From the NCBI GenBank assembly GCA_024180945.1, contig JAKSGN010000036.1, positions 992,001 to 1,056,000 of the forward strand: a stretch of DNA of 64,000 bases. The letters are read 5' to 3'. This document shows, piece by piece, positions 33,860-45,262 of the stretch. This stretch comes from Macrophomina tecta. Lineage: Eukaryota > Ascomycota > Dothideomycetes > Botryosphaeriales > Botryosphaeriaceae. The translations under genes and the position numbers were made by a program. Each line of letters starts with the position of its first letter. Within the stretch, counting starts at the first letter, position 1. The notes beneath the pieces were generated by a model, which did no database searches, had not been told where the DNA came from, and saw nothing but the letters and a program-made list of their open reading frames with translations.

Positions 33860-35723
33860 TGTGGTGGGTGGGGGCGTGTGGGCGCGTGGATATCGACGTA
33901 GACGGCTATAGCAGGTGGATGTTTAGGCGATGGGGTTAGTTGAAGCTGGACAGCCTTGTTGCGGGGGACGTGTTGTTGAGTGCGTGCTTGAGATGAGGGC
34001 AGCTGCAATGTTGATGCGAAGTGGTAACAGCTCTCGCCCGCCCGCTGCTGGTAGGGCTGTCTGACTCGGCCCGTGCGGTGCGTCAGAAATGCTGACGTTT
34101 TGGTATCGCACCAGGCATTCACTCATCGCTCCTGCCGCCTCTTTTCCTCCACTTGCACCATCGTTCTTCGGCTATCCCATCCCATCTCGTTTCATCTTTC
34201 TTCCAAATTCAATAGCACCTATTCTATAGTGAGCATATGTAGCGCCGACCACTACTATGAGGCACAGCAGCGTAGCATCATGCCCATCCGGTGACTTCGC
34301 GTCGATGGATACGCAATAGGCGAGCCGCATTTCCCACTGAGGCGTCTGGAAGCTGCCGAAGCCTCAGCCAAGGTCGAGAGTCAAACGCTTATCCAGTCTT
34401 TCGACTGCTAGTACAGACCCAAGTAACTTGATAGCCGCAGGAAGAGCTCACAGCTCACAGCACCATTCCTCCGAACTGCGCATGAATTCATAATCCCGAT
34501 CATCGATCATTTTAATCGACTACTAGGCAAGGGTGGATATCCCACTTACTGCCCGATACGGTACTCGCCGCTAGCAACGTAGCTGTCTTGTGAGTGTTTG
34601 TCGGTGAGCAACGGCCACTCGGCTGATTCCTCCTGCCTTGGCCGGGAATAGCGCGGCTGGACGATCTTAGCCTTGCCCGCATACTACCACGAGTGTGACA
34701 CCGTAGCATGGAATTCTCCAAATCACGCTCTCACAGGACGCCTTTTGAGCCAATGACCTTCGTAGAGCGGCAGCCAGAATATTCCTGGTTGCCCTGCTCA
34801 ATCCAGCAGCAGAGTACAAAGCATCAGGCGGGAACATACAAAAGTCCGCCTAGAGGTGTGCTTGACCATTCGGTCAATTGACAAGTTGCGGTCCGAACAG
34901 CAGTAGATTTGTGAGCATGGAAGAGCCGTCAGTTCGAACGGCGCAGATCCGCATTTCTTAGAGATCCCCCATGGAACGCCTCAAGAACCAGACCCCGGAA
35001 GAGAGGCGTCGGTACGATTCAGCCGGGTGACAAGCCTCGCGGCTATCCTAATACTCTCCGCAAACACGCGACGTCAGCCTGCCACAAGCGACGATTAGCG
35101 CGGAGCCAATCGCCATCCGCCGACGCAAATCCGTTTCGCCTATAACCTTTTTCTCCCAGATCTATCGTCGGATCGAGGTTTCAAGCGTCACGCCAGCTGT
35201 ATAGCGACATCCGCAAGGTTCCGCAGCCCAGCTATACTGAGATGGATGCGAAATGCGCGAGGATCACACAGCGGCGCCTTCATGATACGGGGGGCCGGAA
35301 GCACGGTTAAATTGGAACAATGACTCGATCGCAGTAACAGGAGTATTCCTCCACATTAATGCGCAGGTTTCTATCAGGCCATTGCATTGTTTGAGGGGTG
35401 TTTTGCAAGCCCACATGCCTGGCTACACCTCCGCACTAGCGGTCCTAATGTTCGTATGCACGAACCGGATGACGGCCGTCGAATCAGGAGCATCTGTTTC
35501 GCAAGCAACTGCCGAGTCTTGGCTACCATCACCGCTCTACACTTATGCCTGACCGAGTGCTTGATGGTCTTGTCTCCGAAAATGCCGGTGGGGCAACAGG
35601 TTGTTAGGCAGCCTGTCGTATAAGTATCCTGTGGACAACCAACTGAAGACACCTACATACCGTATCGACAACACCCACTTTTCCACAAAAGATTTCTCCC
35701 CCGCCCCATAGCATACCCCAAAT
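33860..35723. other. Gene-free stretch between Eaf7 and the secreted protein
   Basis: I see no gene. Only short scattered ORFs, none recognisable, and no clear transposon motif. The last 100 bp should hold the promoter and leader of the gene at 35724. Confidence 0.5.
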
Positions 35724-36161
35724 ATGAAGACCACTGCTGCTGCCGCTCTCACCCTCCTTGCCACCTCCGTCTCGGCCGCCACTTATGAGCAATTCCCCGC
35801 CGGCGGCCTCTCTTGCCCTACTGGCGCTGAGGGCTCAACGGAGACGACGCTCGCGGAGCTCAAGGCTGCCGCCGACAGCGTTGTCGGCACCACTCCCCGC
35901 GAAACCTCCGCCTCGAACCTCGCATCAGGCAAGTGCACTTCGTTGAGCCTGCCCCTCTACGATGTAAGTTTATGTGACAAGAAGCCTCTTTTGTCAACTG
36001 AAATTGCAGCTGACCTCCACTTCCTCCCTCTGCAGGCCAGCATTGGCCAGGCTACCATCAGCGTCGTGTACGACGAGGGCAAGGACACTTTCTACTTCTG
36101 CTCCGGTCAAGGGTCCGACCAGAACGGAGACGGTTACCCAGATGGCTGCACTGAACTGTAG
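35724..36161 (+). CDS. Small secreted protein, four cysteines, Ca-binding-like loop
   Basis: Two exons (35724-35963, 36036-36161) give 121 residues. Residues 1-18 are a classical signal peptide (Lys-Thr-Thr, an Ala/Leu core, then SVSA). The mature chain of about 103 residues has four Cys (31, 71, 102, 118), enough for two disulfides. Residues 108-116 read DQNGDGYPD, which fits the D-x-N-x-D-G-x-x-D pattern of EF-hand/thrombospondin-3-type calcium loops; calcium binding is inference. The 72-nt intron is a multiple of three and free of stops, so retention would insert 24 residues in frame and give 145. I chose the acceptor at 36035 over an AG at 36009, which shifts the frame. I do not recognise the family. 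Size and export fit an effector-like or wall-associated protein. Confidence 0.8.
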   Translation: MKTTAAAALTLLATSVSAATYEQFPAGGLSCPTGAEGSTETTLAELKAAADSVVGTTPRETSASNLASGKCTSLSLPLYDVSLCDKKPLLSTEIAADLHFLPLQASIGQATISVVYDEGKDTFYFCSGQGSDQNGDGYPDGCTEL

Positions 36162-36455
36162 ACTTCGGACGAGTGGTCGGAAAATGAAGATCATGTGGAA
36201 TGAAAGAATTGTAAATACCTCAAGACGGTGTACAAGGATCTATGAAATGTGTGAAACAAGAAGAACAAAAGACCAAATATATGTGAGAAGAATGGAAAGG
36301 AGGAAGTCATTCAAAAGGACGGAAAAGCAGACAAGTGGGGAGTATGAAACGAGTACCTGACCTTAACCCCAGCAAAGCGCAAATCGCCACCCTTGAATAA
36401 CCCTGAATCTCCACAACCTCACCTTCTACCATTCCACCAACTGAAAAGCATCGCA

Positions 36456-37277
36456 CTAGTGAGTCAAAGAGACACACTTCCCCTTCCATGCATCCTCCTT
36501 GAGCACAGCCTCCTCCCAAATCCAAGCAGCAACATCCTCGCGGCAAATCGTGTACCCAATGGCCGGTCCAGTCTGGTTCCCCTTCCCGTCTGCGTTCTCC
36601 CACCCGACCCTGACCGCATCTGGTCCCTTCTTTGCCCCATCCGTCAGTAATGATGGCCGCACGATCACAAATTCACGCGACACGCCCTCCTGCTTCGCCG
36701 CAATGACCACGTCCTCCATGGCGCGCTTGTCCTTGTGCATGACCGCCAACGCCCAGTGGTAGAGCGGCAGGTACAGTAGTGGCACGTCGCGCTGGCCCCT
36801 GGTCACGCCCGTCGTGCTGATGGCGATGATCAGCGGCTTGCCCGCCGCGTTACCGGGGACGCGATACCCCTCGGCCAGCAAGCCTTTCAGGCCGTCGGCG
36901 ACATTGCGCATAGCCGTCTCGGTGATGTGTGGGTCCTCGAGCGTGAGCGGCGTCTTGAGGTTGAAGCCGTTCATCTTGGGGTAGGCGCCGATGCCCGAGA
37001 CGATGACGGTGGCCAGCGCCTTTTGCGGGCCGTTGGCGACAAGCAGTGTGCGGATGGCGGCCGTGTCGGAGGATGAGCCAGGGACGATGGTGAGTTGGTT
37101 TGCGAGCACGGATTCCGGGACTTTGCGCGCCTCAACGAGCATCTTGCGCAGTTTTTCGGGGGTGCGGGCGAGCGCTGTGGCGTGATGACCAGATAGGAGG
37201 GCTTGGGCGAGGACGGGTAGGGTGCAGCCGCCGGTGGCGCCAAGGAAGGCGAATGTCTGGGTGGAGCTGGTGGCCAT
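36456..37277 (-). CDS. NAD(P)-binding NmrA/SDR-like protein
   Basis: Single exon, 273 residues from the ATG at 37277 (an in-frame extension to 37397 exists but lacks family character). The N-terminus FAFLGATGGCTLPVLAQAL is a Rossmann fold with the GxTGG-type glycine motif of atypical short-chain dehydrogenases. VIVSGIGAYPKMN and PLIIAISTTGVTRGQRDVPLLY follow. The MEDVVIAAKQEGVSREFVIVRPSLLTDG segment is typical of NmrA-like/NAD(P)-binding domain proteins. No Tyr-x-x-x-Lys catalytic pair is evident; the LYLPLYHWALAVMHKDK region may replace it. Likely cytosolic. It could be a redox sensor or a reductase; substrate unknown. Confidence 0.82.
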   Translation of the reverse strand: MATSSTQTFAFLGATGGCTLPVLAQALLSGHHATALARTPEKLRKMLVEARKVPESVLANQLTIVPGSSSDTAAIRTLLVANGPQKALATVIVSGIGAYPKMNGFNLKTPLTLEDPHITETAMRNVADGLKGLLAEGYRVPGNAAGKPLIIAISTTGVTRGQRDVPLLYLPLYHWALAVMHKDKRAMEDVVIAAKQEGVSREFVIVRPSLLTDGAKKGPDAVRVGWENADGKGNQTGPAIGYTICREDVAAWIWEEAVLKEDAWKGKCVSLTH

Positions 37278-38405
37278 TTTCTTTGGGATCTGAGAGTTGG
37301 TCGAAGGATTAAAGGTTTCCTTGAGAAAGATGCGGGGGTCTTGTGGTAGTTTTTGGACTTGGATCTTGATATCAAAGCAGCTGCTAAGGCCATGCATGTA
37401 CGGTGAATATATGGAAACTGTTGCCTGGCAACCAAGGCAAAATGTTTCTAGGCATCAGAATCGCAGCAAAGATAAGCGTTGATCGATGCTGGAATTGTTG
37501 CCTGGAAGGTGATGAACAGACGGTCCGGTCGGCTTGATAATTACCCCGTCAGTATACGTTTCGGGCTAGCGTGCAGGCGCAGCTCATCAACTAACCTTAA
37601 TAGGCAACGGCAAAGGATCGCAGGATCTTGGGGGCTTAGATCTGACGTGGGATCCAGTTTCAGGGTCAATTCCCATTCATGTGTCAGTATACAGTGATGG
37701 GGCTTGGCGATCAAAGGTCTAGCGTCGAATGCTCAACTCTGGCCCCCTGTACGGCAATTATCAACCTTCTCCGCTCGAGCGGTATGCGGAGGTAGAGGAC
37801 CGCAGAGTCCAACTGTCGATATCGGAGGGATTCCGGTCCCGACGGCGAATTCGGTCGTAAGCCGTTGTACCTGGCAAACACAAATGAAATGGTTCATTCC
37901 AGCGTTAACTTAGGTGTTTCTGTTGTCTATGGATATATTCACGTTGCAGTATTTCGGTACTATGCTTTCATCTCGTCGGTGGATTTTCTTCGTATCTCCC
38001 AATAAAAATAGCTTTCGGACATCTGACCCAGAAACGCAAGACAGTGTGCTATATGCAGTTCATGGACCCCGCCCTGTGCACCATTTCAGCTTGAAATATC
38101 CATGGGAAATGGTATCAAAAATTTCTTACCTTTAATCTATTTCGTGACCTACTGCAATAATCAGCTGACCCCGGATTCTTCTGTTTGCTGGGATTCCTAC
38201 TGTACTTGCCACGGCCTCTGAGAACCAGCAGACTATGAGAATTGATTCGTCCGATGCGGGAGGTACAAGAATACTCTATTCTTGCTCATTCGCTTAAGGG
38301 ATCCTGTTGGATTCGCAAACTGTGGCATTTCTTTCCCATCGATTCGTCGAGCTAGCTTCCGTAATGAGATCCGGACAGTAGGTCAGTGGCGTTAACCTCA
38401 CTGGA
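37278..38405. other. Gene-free stretch
   Basis: Promoter side of the NmrA-like gene and 3' flank of VPS52. I see nothing recognisable in it. Confidence 0.5.
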
Positions 38406-40433
38406 TTAAGCGCCATCCTTATGCTGGTCTCGAAGCTCCGCAAAATATGAACGCATCTCCTCTGCCAATCTACCCCCAGTGCCCTCTAAAATGGTCCCAA
38501 CCAGACTGTAGTTATTAAACAAAAAGCGCTCTTTCTTGCGCTGCTCCGCAATGCCTTTGCTGCGCTTGAGCAAGTATGACTGGTATTCGACGCGCAAACG
38601 TCCTAGACTGTTGAATACGGGCTCGTCGTCCGCGGCCTCAGAGCTCAGTGCCAAAACTCCATGCAAAAAATTGGCAAAGCGCTGGGTCAAGCCAACGGGC
38701 GCGGTGCTCTGAGCGTCTGAATTCGAAGAAGATGCAAGCAAGCTTGTAGAGGCTGCCGGACGACCGGGTAGAGATGCTGTTAGAGTTTGAATGGACTTGC
38801 AATGTATGTCCATAACTTGCTGAAAGCGGGGCCAGAGGAGCATATTAGTACCGTTTATGTAACCCTCGGCTGCGGGCACTTTGCGGCGCTGCATCTCGAA
38901 GGCAAAATGCTGATTCAAACGCACGCAAAGCAGGATCCCCAGAGCATCCATGGTCGTATCAATAAGAGATCTCGTAAGAGTTTGGCCAAGTGTGAATGTC
39001 GGTTCGAAAATGTGGTTGAAAGTCCGACCGATAGCGTGATAGGATTGAGAGGGGGAGAAGTAGGTTGTCAAAAAGGTATATTCAAATGCGGCGTTGTCGA
39101 CAAGCGCGACATTGAAAGTGTGGAAGGGAAGCTCGAGGTAGTGAGTCGCTTTGTCTTCCTCGAGTACATGTAGTGTTAGGGCATTATGATTGGACCCTCT
39201 GAGAAGGTCGAGCCGGCGACCTATAGAGAAGGCGTCATGTGGTGCGGCAGGGACTTTGGAGTTGCTGAGCATAGCACCCCGTTTTTGATTTTCGGACCCC
39301 ATAGCATCATGCTGATCGATGGCATGCAGCCTCATTTTTTGAAGAGCTTCGTGGTAACGAGTAAAATGGTTGAGATAGTACCAGCGCATGGTGTTGATAT
39401 ACGCTTGGCATAGCTCGTCGGCGAGCTTTTTCTGATGGCGTGCCAGGAAGGCATACAGATCCTTGAACTTCAGGAATCCTTGTTGCTGGATAATCTGCGC
39501 ATTAATGCTCGGCGATCTCAATGCTTTGATCTGGGCGACTATGTAATCGCGTATGCGTTCCACAGCCTTGTTGGTTAGGTCCACCAGCAACGGCTTGAGA
39601 TCACTGAGCGCTTTCACGTTGCTGTCTTCGTTGGATTTAGCGTTCACAGCTTTGGATCGTTTTTCTAGCTCCTGCAGAGCCTTCGAGAAGCCTTCATCCA
39701 CTGGTCCATCAGCTATGCGCCTGACCACAGCAGGTGATATACTGATTTCCTCCACTGCAGGGCCAAGCAGCTTCTCGACAACCTTTCGGTTCTCTAGCTT
39801 CGTAGTCAGGCTAAGCGAGCGGTTCTGGAGGGTCTCAATCTCAGCGGACACAGCGCCGAGGTCAGACTGGAATCCCGTGAGATACGTCTCCACTGATTTG
39901 AGAACCTCATCGCAAGCCGTCACGGAGCGATGCAGATCCTCAAACTTATCTTTGGCCTGTGCGTATTCCTCAACCGATTCGTTGCTACGAGGGTGAGTCG
40001 GGCCAATACGTTGCTGTTGCTCTCCGTCTAGTGCTGCGAACGCATCGAGGCTCAGGCCGCCGAAATCAATATCGGCCACAAGGTCGACTGGCCGCTCGAC
40101 GGCAAGGTCACCGCTGTGGCCAGGCACCGTCCTCTTGGGCGGACCGCCCAGAATGTTCTCGAGAACCTTTTGCGGATCGGGCACGTCTGCAGGCGGCGAG
40201 CTGTTGATCTGCACGCGCAGCCCGGAGCCATTGGGTAGGCGTCCCTGGGCAGGCAGGCTGGAGCTGGACGAGGTGGGCGAGAGCAGCGACAGGGACGACG
40301 ATCGGGGGTTGATGCCGGGGCGCTGGGGCAGCGGGGCGAGGTACGGGCGACGAGAAGGGGCAGGCGAGTAGGAGCGTGCGGGCGAGGGCGAGGGGGCTGG
40401 CGAGTGCTGCGCCGAGTGGGATGCGAACCACAT
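38406..40433 (-). CDS. vps52: Vps52, GARP/EARP tethering subunit
   Basis: One uninterrupted exon, 675 residues, minus strand, from the ATG at 40433. Vps52 (Sac2 family) is a core subunit of the GARP complex that tethers endosome-derived vesicles at the trans-Golgi. The first 110 residues are Ser/Pro-rich and disordered. LVADIDFGGLSLDAFAAL precedes the coiled-coil part (about 150-260: SVTACDEVLKSVETYLTGFQ, ETLQNRSLSLTTKLENRK). Family blocks include LGPAVEEISISPAVVRRI, GFLKFKDLYAFLARHQ, YINTMRWYYLNHFTRYHEAL and FNHIFEPTFTLGQTLT. The Ala/Thr/Ser stretch near residue 560-580 is variable in the family. The C-terminal half ends with NNYSLVGTILEGTGGRLAEE. Divergent from eIF5A. Confidence 0.94.
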   Translation of the reverse strand: MWFASHSAQHSPAPSPSPARSYSPAPSRRPYLAPLPQRPGINPRSSSLSLLSPTSSSSSLPAQGRLPNGSGLRVQINSSPPADVPDPQKVLENILGGPPKRTVPGHSGDLAVERPVDLVADIDFGGLSLDAFAALDGEQQQRIGPTHPRSNESVEEYAQAKDKFEDLHRSVTACDEVLKSVETYLTGFQSDLGAVSAEIETLQNRSLSLTTKLENRKVVEKLLGPAVEEISISPAVVRRIADGPVDEGFSKALQELEKRSKAVNAKSNEDSNVKALSDLKPLLVDLTNKAVERIRDYIVAQIKALRSPSINAQIIQQQGFLKFKDLYAFLARHQKKLADELCQAYINTMRWYYLNHFTRYHEALQKMRLHAIDQHDAMGSENQKRGAMLSNSKVPAAPHDAFSIGRRLDLLRGSNHNALTLHVLEEDKATHYLELPFHTFNVALVDNAAFEYTFLTTYFSPSQSYHAIGRTFNHIFEPTFTLGQTLTRSLIDTTMDALGILLCVRLNQHFAFEMQRRKVPAAEGYINGTNMLLWPRFQQVMDIHCKSIQTLTASLPGRPAASTSLLASSSNSDAQSTAPVGLTQRFANFLHGVLALSSEAADDEPVFNSLGRLRVEYQSYLLKRSKGIAEQRKKERFLFNNYSLVGTILEGTGGRLAEEMRSYFAELRDQHKDGA

Positions 40434-40778
40434 CACGGCAGGGGCATGGTTGGTGTTCGCGGGGCGCGGGAGAGCTTGCGGTGCTGGCGTTGCGGTGGCT
40501 CAGGCAAGCGGCCGGGGCAGCTGGGGCTAGCCGGCGGGCTGACGGCAGCGGCTCCTCTTCCCTACCAGCGACCTGGCCTCCACTTGACGAATGGGGCCAC
40601 GGAAAATTGGATTTGCCGGCTAGCGCCGCCCGCGAAGCCTTTTCCCCTCGTCCAAACAGAAATCGCAAAACCCAACTCTCCATCTTCTTCGACCCCTCCC
40701 ATCACCTGCCACTCTCCTCCGCCCGCTTCTTCCTCACCCGCAAGCCTCGCCGCACCACCAGCTCCTCAATCCGACACA
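40434..40778. promoter_or_regulatory. Divergent promoter of VPS52 and eIF5A
   Basis: Only 345 bp separate the two start codons. The eIF5A side (about 40670-40778) is a C/T-rich leader typical of highly expressed fungal genes. Confidence 0.6.
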
Positions 40779-41521
40779 ATGGCCGACGACGCCCAGGTAC
40801 GTTCCACCACCAGCGTTTTTTTCCCACCTGCCCCACCTTTTATCGATTGCTGTCGCGCCCGACGACGCTGCGCCCTCGACCTTCGCCGTCTTCTCGGCGC
40901 CGCTTCTGCAGCCGCCAGCTAACAGCGCTGTCCAGCATGAGCACACCTTCGAGAGCGCCGATGCCGGTGCCTCTCTCACCTACCCCATGCAGTGCTCTGC
41001 TCTGAGGAAGAACGGTTTCGTCGTCATCAAGAACCGCCCCTGCAAGATCGTCGAAATGTCCACCTCCAAGACCGGCAAGCACGGTCACGCCAAGGTCCAC
41101 CTTGTCGCCATCGACATCTTCACTGGCAAGAAGCTCGAGGATCTTTGCCCGTCCACCCACAACATGGACGTCCCCAACGTCAGGCGCACTGAGTACCAGC
41201 TCGTAAGTTGCCGCCTCAACACAGGCTTCTATTCCATACTGACGGTACTCCCAACAGCTCGACGTCACTGACGATGGTTTCCTTTCCCTCATGTCTGACG
41301 ACGGCTCCCTCAAGGACGACGTCAAGCTCCCCGACGGCGAGCCGGGTGAGAAGATCAAGAAGCTCTTCGTTGAGGAGAGCAAGGACACCAGTAAGTCACG
41401 CTTCAAGCTTTGGCAGAAAGTAATAGAAGGTTACGAGACTAACAGACCGACAGACGTTGTCGTCCTCACCGCCATGGGCGAGGAGGCCTGCATCGACGCC
41501 AAGGAGGCTCCCCGCGGTTAA
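40779..41521 (+). CDS. eif5A: Translation factor eIF5A
   Basis: Four exons (40779-40796, 40936-41202, 41258-41390, 41454-41521) encode 161 residues. eIF5A relieves ribosome stalling at proline runs and aids termination; it is active only after hypusine is made on one lysine. That Lys is residue 54 in [16 protein letters not shown], fully conserved. [13 protein letters not shown] precedes the SH3-like domain and [12 protein letters not shown] begins the OB-fold part. The first exon is only 18 coding nt (MADDAQ) and its intron is 139 nt, the longest here; a long first intron after a short exon is common in fungal highly expressed genes. Confidence 0.98.
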
Positions 41522-42034
41522 GCGATTTCGTTATTGGAAAGTCGAGCATAAGAGACCAGAATTGGAACAAGCATGGGCCCTGATCAGACGCTGCTACCCC
41601 TCACGGCGATGCAGGATCTTTGAAAGCGGAACCTGTAAGCGTGATGTTGTAGCGTTGAAACAGCGGCGATTTCATTTTTGATCCTTGTTCGGTCACTTAA
41701 AGGCGGTGTAGGATGTGGGATTGGCTTTTTGCGCGGATTACATTAGCTGGAGCAGCGCTGCGATATCAAAATATGCCGGCTCCAAAATCATTACGATGTC
41801 ACGGAAAATAGACGTCTTGCTTGCTTTTGCCCCAGTGAGATGATGCATATGCTCTGTTTCCCCGTTGACGGCGGATGCCTGAAACGACTCGAAGGCACGC
41901 GGGACGCTGCAGCTTAGGCACGATACGTTTTAGCGAAAAGTTTGCCGCAGCCTACCACGACCGTTTCAAACCCACTCTCCTTCGCTCATCGGACCCCCGC
42001 AAAACCAGCAGCTATCTCTTTGTGCGCACAGATC
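41522..42034. other. Intergenic stretch eIF5A - Rrn7
   Basis: eIF5A 3' UTR and the Rrn7 promoter in about 510 bp. No other gene is seen. Confidence 0.6.
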
Positions 42035-43640
42035 ATGCCGCGAGGTGAGCTCTGCGGTGTCAGCAATTGCCGCTCACGATCATATCACGTTTCAGATGAT
42101 GGATTCACGTACTGTGCGAATGGACATTTGAAAGCGGTTCGTCGAGTATCAACACATGACTCGCTCGAGCCGTGCATGCTAACATTTCATGACAGCGCTC
42201 AACGGAGCGGGTTGACGATGACGATGCTTTCGGCACTCTCGGCAAGGTCACCAGAATCAGGCGCCCGGACGAGCCAGAAGGAGAGGGCGACAGAGGTATG
42301 AATAACCATACACTCACCCGTAAGAGCGCTCTCTGATGTGTGCCAGACCTCGGTGGTGTAGCAGCATTTCAGCGGTATCTGGAATGCTATCAGTTTTTGC
42401 TCTTCAGCCAATCGCGCTGGCTGATCCGCGCAAAGGGCATGCCGGCCGAGCTCGAGGTTTGTTTATGCTCTACCTGAATCTCTATCTGCAACAAAGAGCA
42501 CTAAAATCCGAGCAGAATATAATTCGCGACCTATGGGGCGTTCGTCTACAGTCACTGGAGTGGAGGGGAAAACACGGCCATCCGGAACCGGGTAGTCTTT
42601 GGCAATCCAGCTCGCAGCCTGAGGATACGTCTGATACTGATCTCGAAGCCGAAGGAGCCACAAAACCCCGAAGCCAAACCACTCGTGTGAAGCTCGTTGA
42701 TACCGTGGCACTTTGCTATTTCGGCATGCTAATACTGCAGTTGCCCGCCGGTCTAAGAGAACTGTATGACTGGGTAAATAACGGCGACATGCCGTACTAC
42801 AGCGCGCTGCTCGATATGCCTTCCGACCTGCTGCATCAGCTTCCCGCACCGTATCGTAACCGGCTGGAACCGCATAGGCGACTTCGACCCGAGCGCTTGC
42901 AGTCGGCGGTCCTTGATCTAGCATCATGGTATCACTTGGATGTAGGCATGGTCTTTCCTTCGCTGAACTACGTTCTCCTCGCCCGGAAGTACATCAAGGA
43001 TCTTTCTCTACCTCTTGAAGTGTACCACATGCTGGAATGTATTGTACACATTGCAGGATGCACCTTTGCTTTCCCAGACTTTACCGCCGTCGGTCAAGAC
43101 CCTATATGCGAGCTACCGGAGGCGCAGCTTGCCGCCTCGATCATCATTGCAACAAAGATGCTTTACCCATTCAATGGGAGCGATGGACTTGGCCGCGATA
43201 TGAGAATCGACTGGAATGTATGGGCGAAGGAGAACCCTAACCCGAGAGTGGACAGTACTGCCAGGACTCCTGGTGAAGTTTTAGTTGAGCGTGCATTGAA
43301 GGAGCGACCAATGGAAGACCGCGAGATAGACGAGTTTTTCGACATGGTGGAGAAGGTCTTCCATAGGGGGGATGAGACGTGGGAGAAGGCAAGAGAACGC
43401 CACAGTCAAGCCGTGCAAGGATCGATGACTCGAGACAATGCGGGCCAGAAGGAGGAGCCTTACGAGCACTTTGCAGAGCGAAGTGATCTGCATGGGAATA
43501 CCAAGGAATTCCACGAGGCTGTGGCGAGGCAGAGTTGTATGCCGTTGGCACTCCTGGTGAAGAGCGTGGCAGCTTTCGAGCGAAGACTGGGAGAATCTAA
43601 ATTTATTAGACGGAAAGGCGAAATGGAGCAGTCTACGTGA
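42035..43640 (+). CDS. rrn7: RNA polymerase I initiation factor Rrn7 (TFIIB/TAF1B-like)
   Basis: Four exons (42035-42136, 42196-42295, 42347-42456, 42516-43640) give 478 residues. Rrn7 is the TFIIB-related subunit of core factor and recruits RNA polymerase I to rDNA promoters. Its N-terminal zinc ribbon uses C7, C12, C27 and H31 (CGVSNC ... YCANGH). An acidic linker EDDDDAFGTLGKVTRIRR-like block follows, with AFQRYLECYQFLLFSQSRWLI and GMPAELE at the B-linker/cyclin start. Exon 4 begins NIIRDLWGVRLQSLEW and carries the first cyclin-like fold (VALCYFGMLILQLPAGLRELYDW) and LPEAQLAASIIIATKMLYPF of the second. The frame was restored with introns of 59, 51 and 59 nt. The donor GTTTGT of intron 3 is non-consensus at position 3. 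Confidence 0.92.
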
Positions 43641-44151
43641 TGATACTATTCTAGCTTACCTTGCGGACTGCTTCCTGGTGGATGTTCAGGTCCCCATGTC
43701 CTGCTCGTGACTGTTCCCAGCCGGGTACGTGAGCTCAGTAAACGTCGAGGAATGAAACAAATACAGCATTTTCGAAATGTAATTTAGAGCTGGGTCAGTT
43801 TATGATGTCGTACTAGCCCATTTGGAGTCCCTAATGCGTTCAGGGCAAAATATTGCTCTGTCGCGAACTTTTTGCGGTCAAAAACAGCTGTCATTATCGC
43901 AGTATTTGCTCGGTCGGTAACTATGAGCGAACACGGCTGCATGGGAAGCCTGCGCACAATAAGGTCCTCTTTGGTGGGATGTGCAGAAAGGTAGTGATGG
44001 GATGCAGCGTCATGGCGTGGTGGTGAGGTCCCTCGGCCAGCTCGCTTAACGCGCACTAAGCCCAAGCAGCCGAAACTCCCCCACGCAAGTTTTGACTTCT
44101 CGCCCGACGACACTTTGTCCGCATCACCAGGTCACTAACGGAACAGCAAAG
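43641..44151. other. Intergenic stretch Rrn7 - ubiquitin-L40
   Basis: Rrn7 3' end and the promoter of the ubiquitin fusion. No separate gene is seen. Confidence 0.5.
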
Positions 44152-44881
<730 letters not shown>

Positions 44882-45262
44882 ACGACTTGTCTTGTCGTGG
44901 CAGTGGCACGGTTTTGGAGCAGGATTTTACGGCGCTCAATGGTTCTGGGTGTGGGGCTGCTTTAGGAGAGCTGTTACATACACTCCGGACCTTTCTTAAC
45001 GAAGACAAAAAGCATACCCAACGACCAAAGCATTCTCAAGCTTCCGAATGACCGCGCAGTGATTGTTGTGGGGAAGGGAGGAGTTGCAGTGATGTATAGC
45101 TTCACTAGTCGGAGTTGCCGTTCTGTGCGGATCCACAATCGAGCCTTAACTGCTTCGAGCTTACTCACATGGTTCACGCGTTCCGTCTTTTTCATTCAAT
45201 CTTTCATATTCAGAGACGCGAATTTTCTGCCCTTTCCAACAACATCCTGGATATTTAGCCGA
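44882..45262. other. Convergent 3' flanks of ubiquitin-L40 and the dehydrogenase
   Basis: About 380 bp shared by the two 3' ends. No other gene is seen. Confidence 0.6.
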
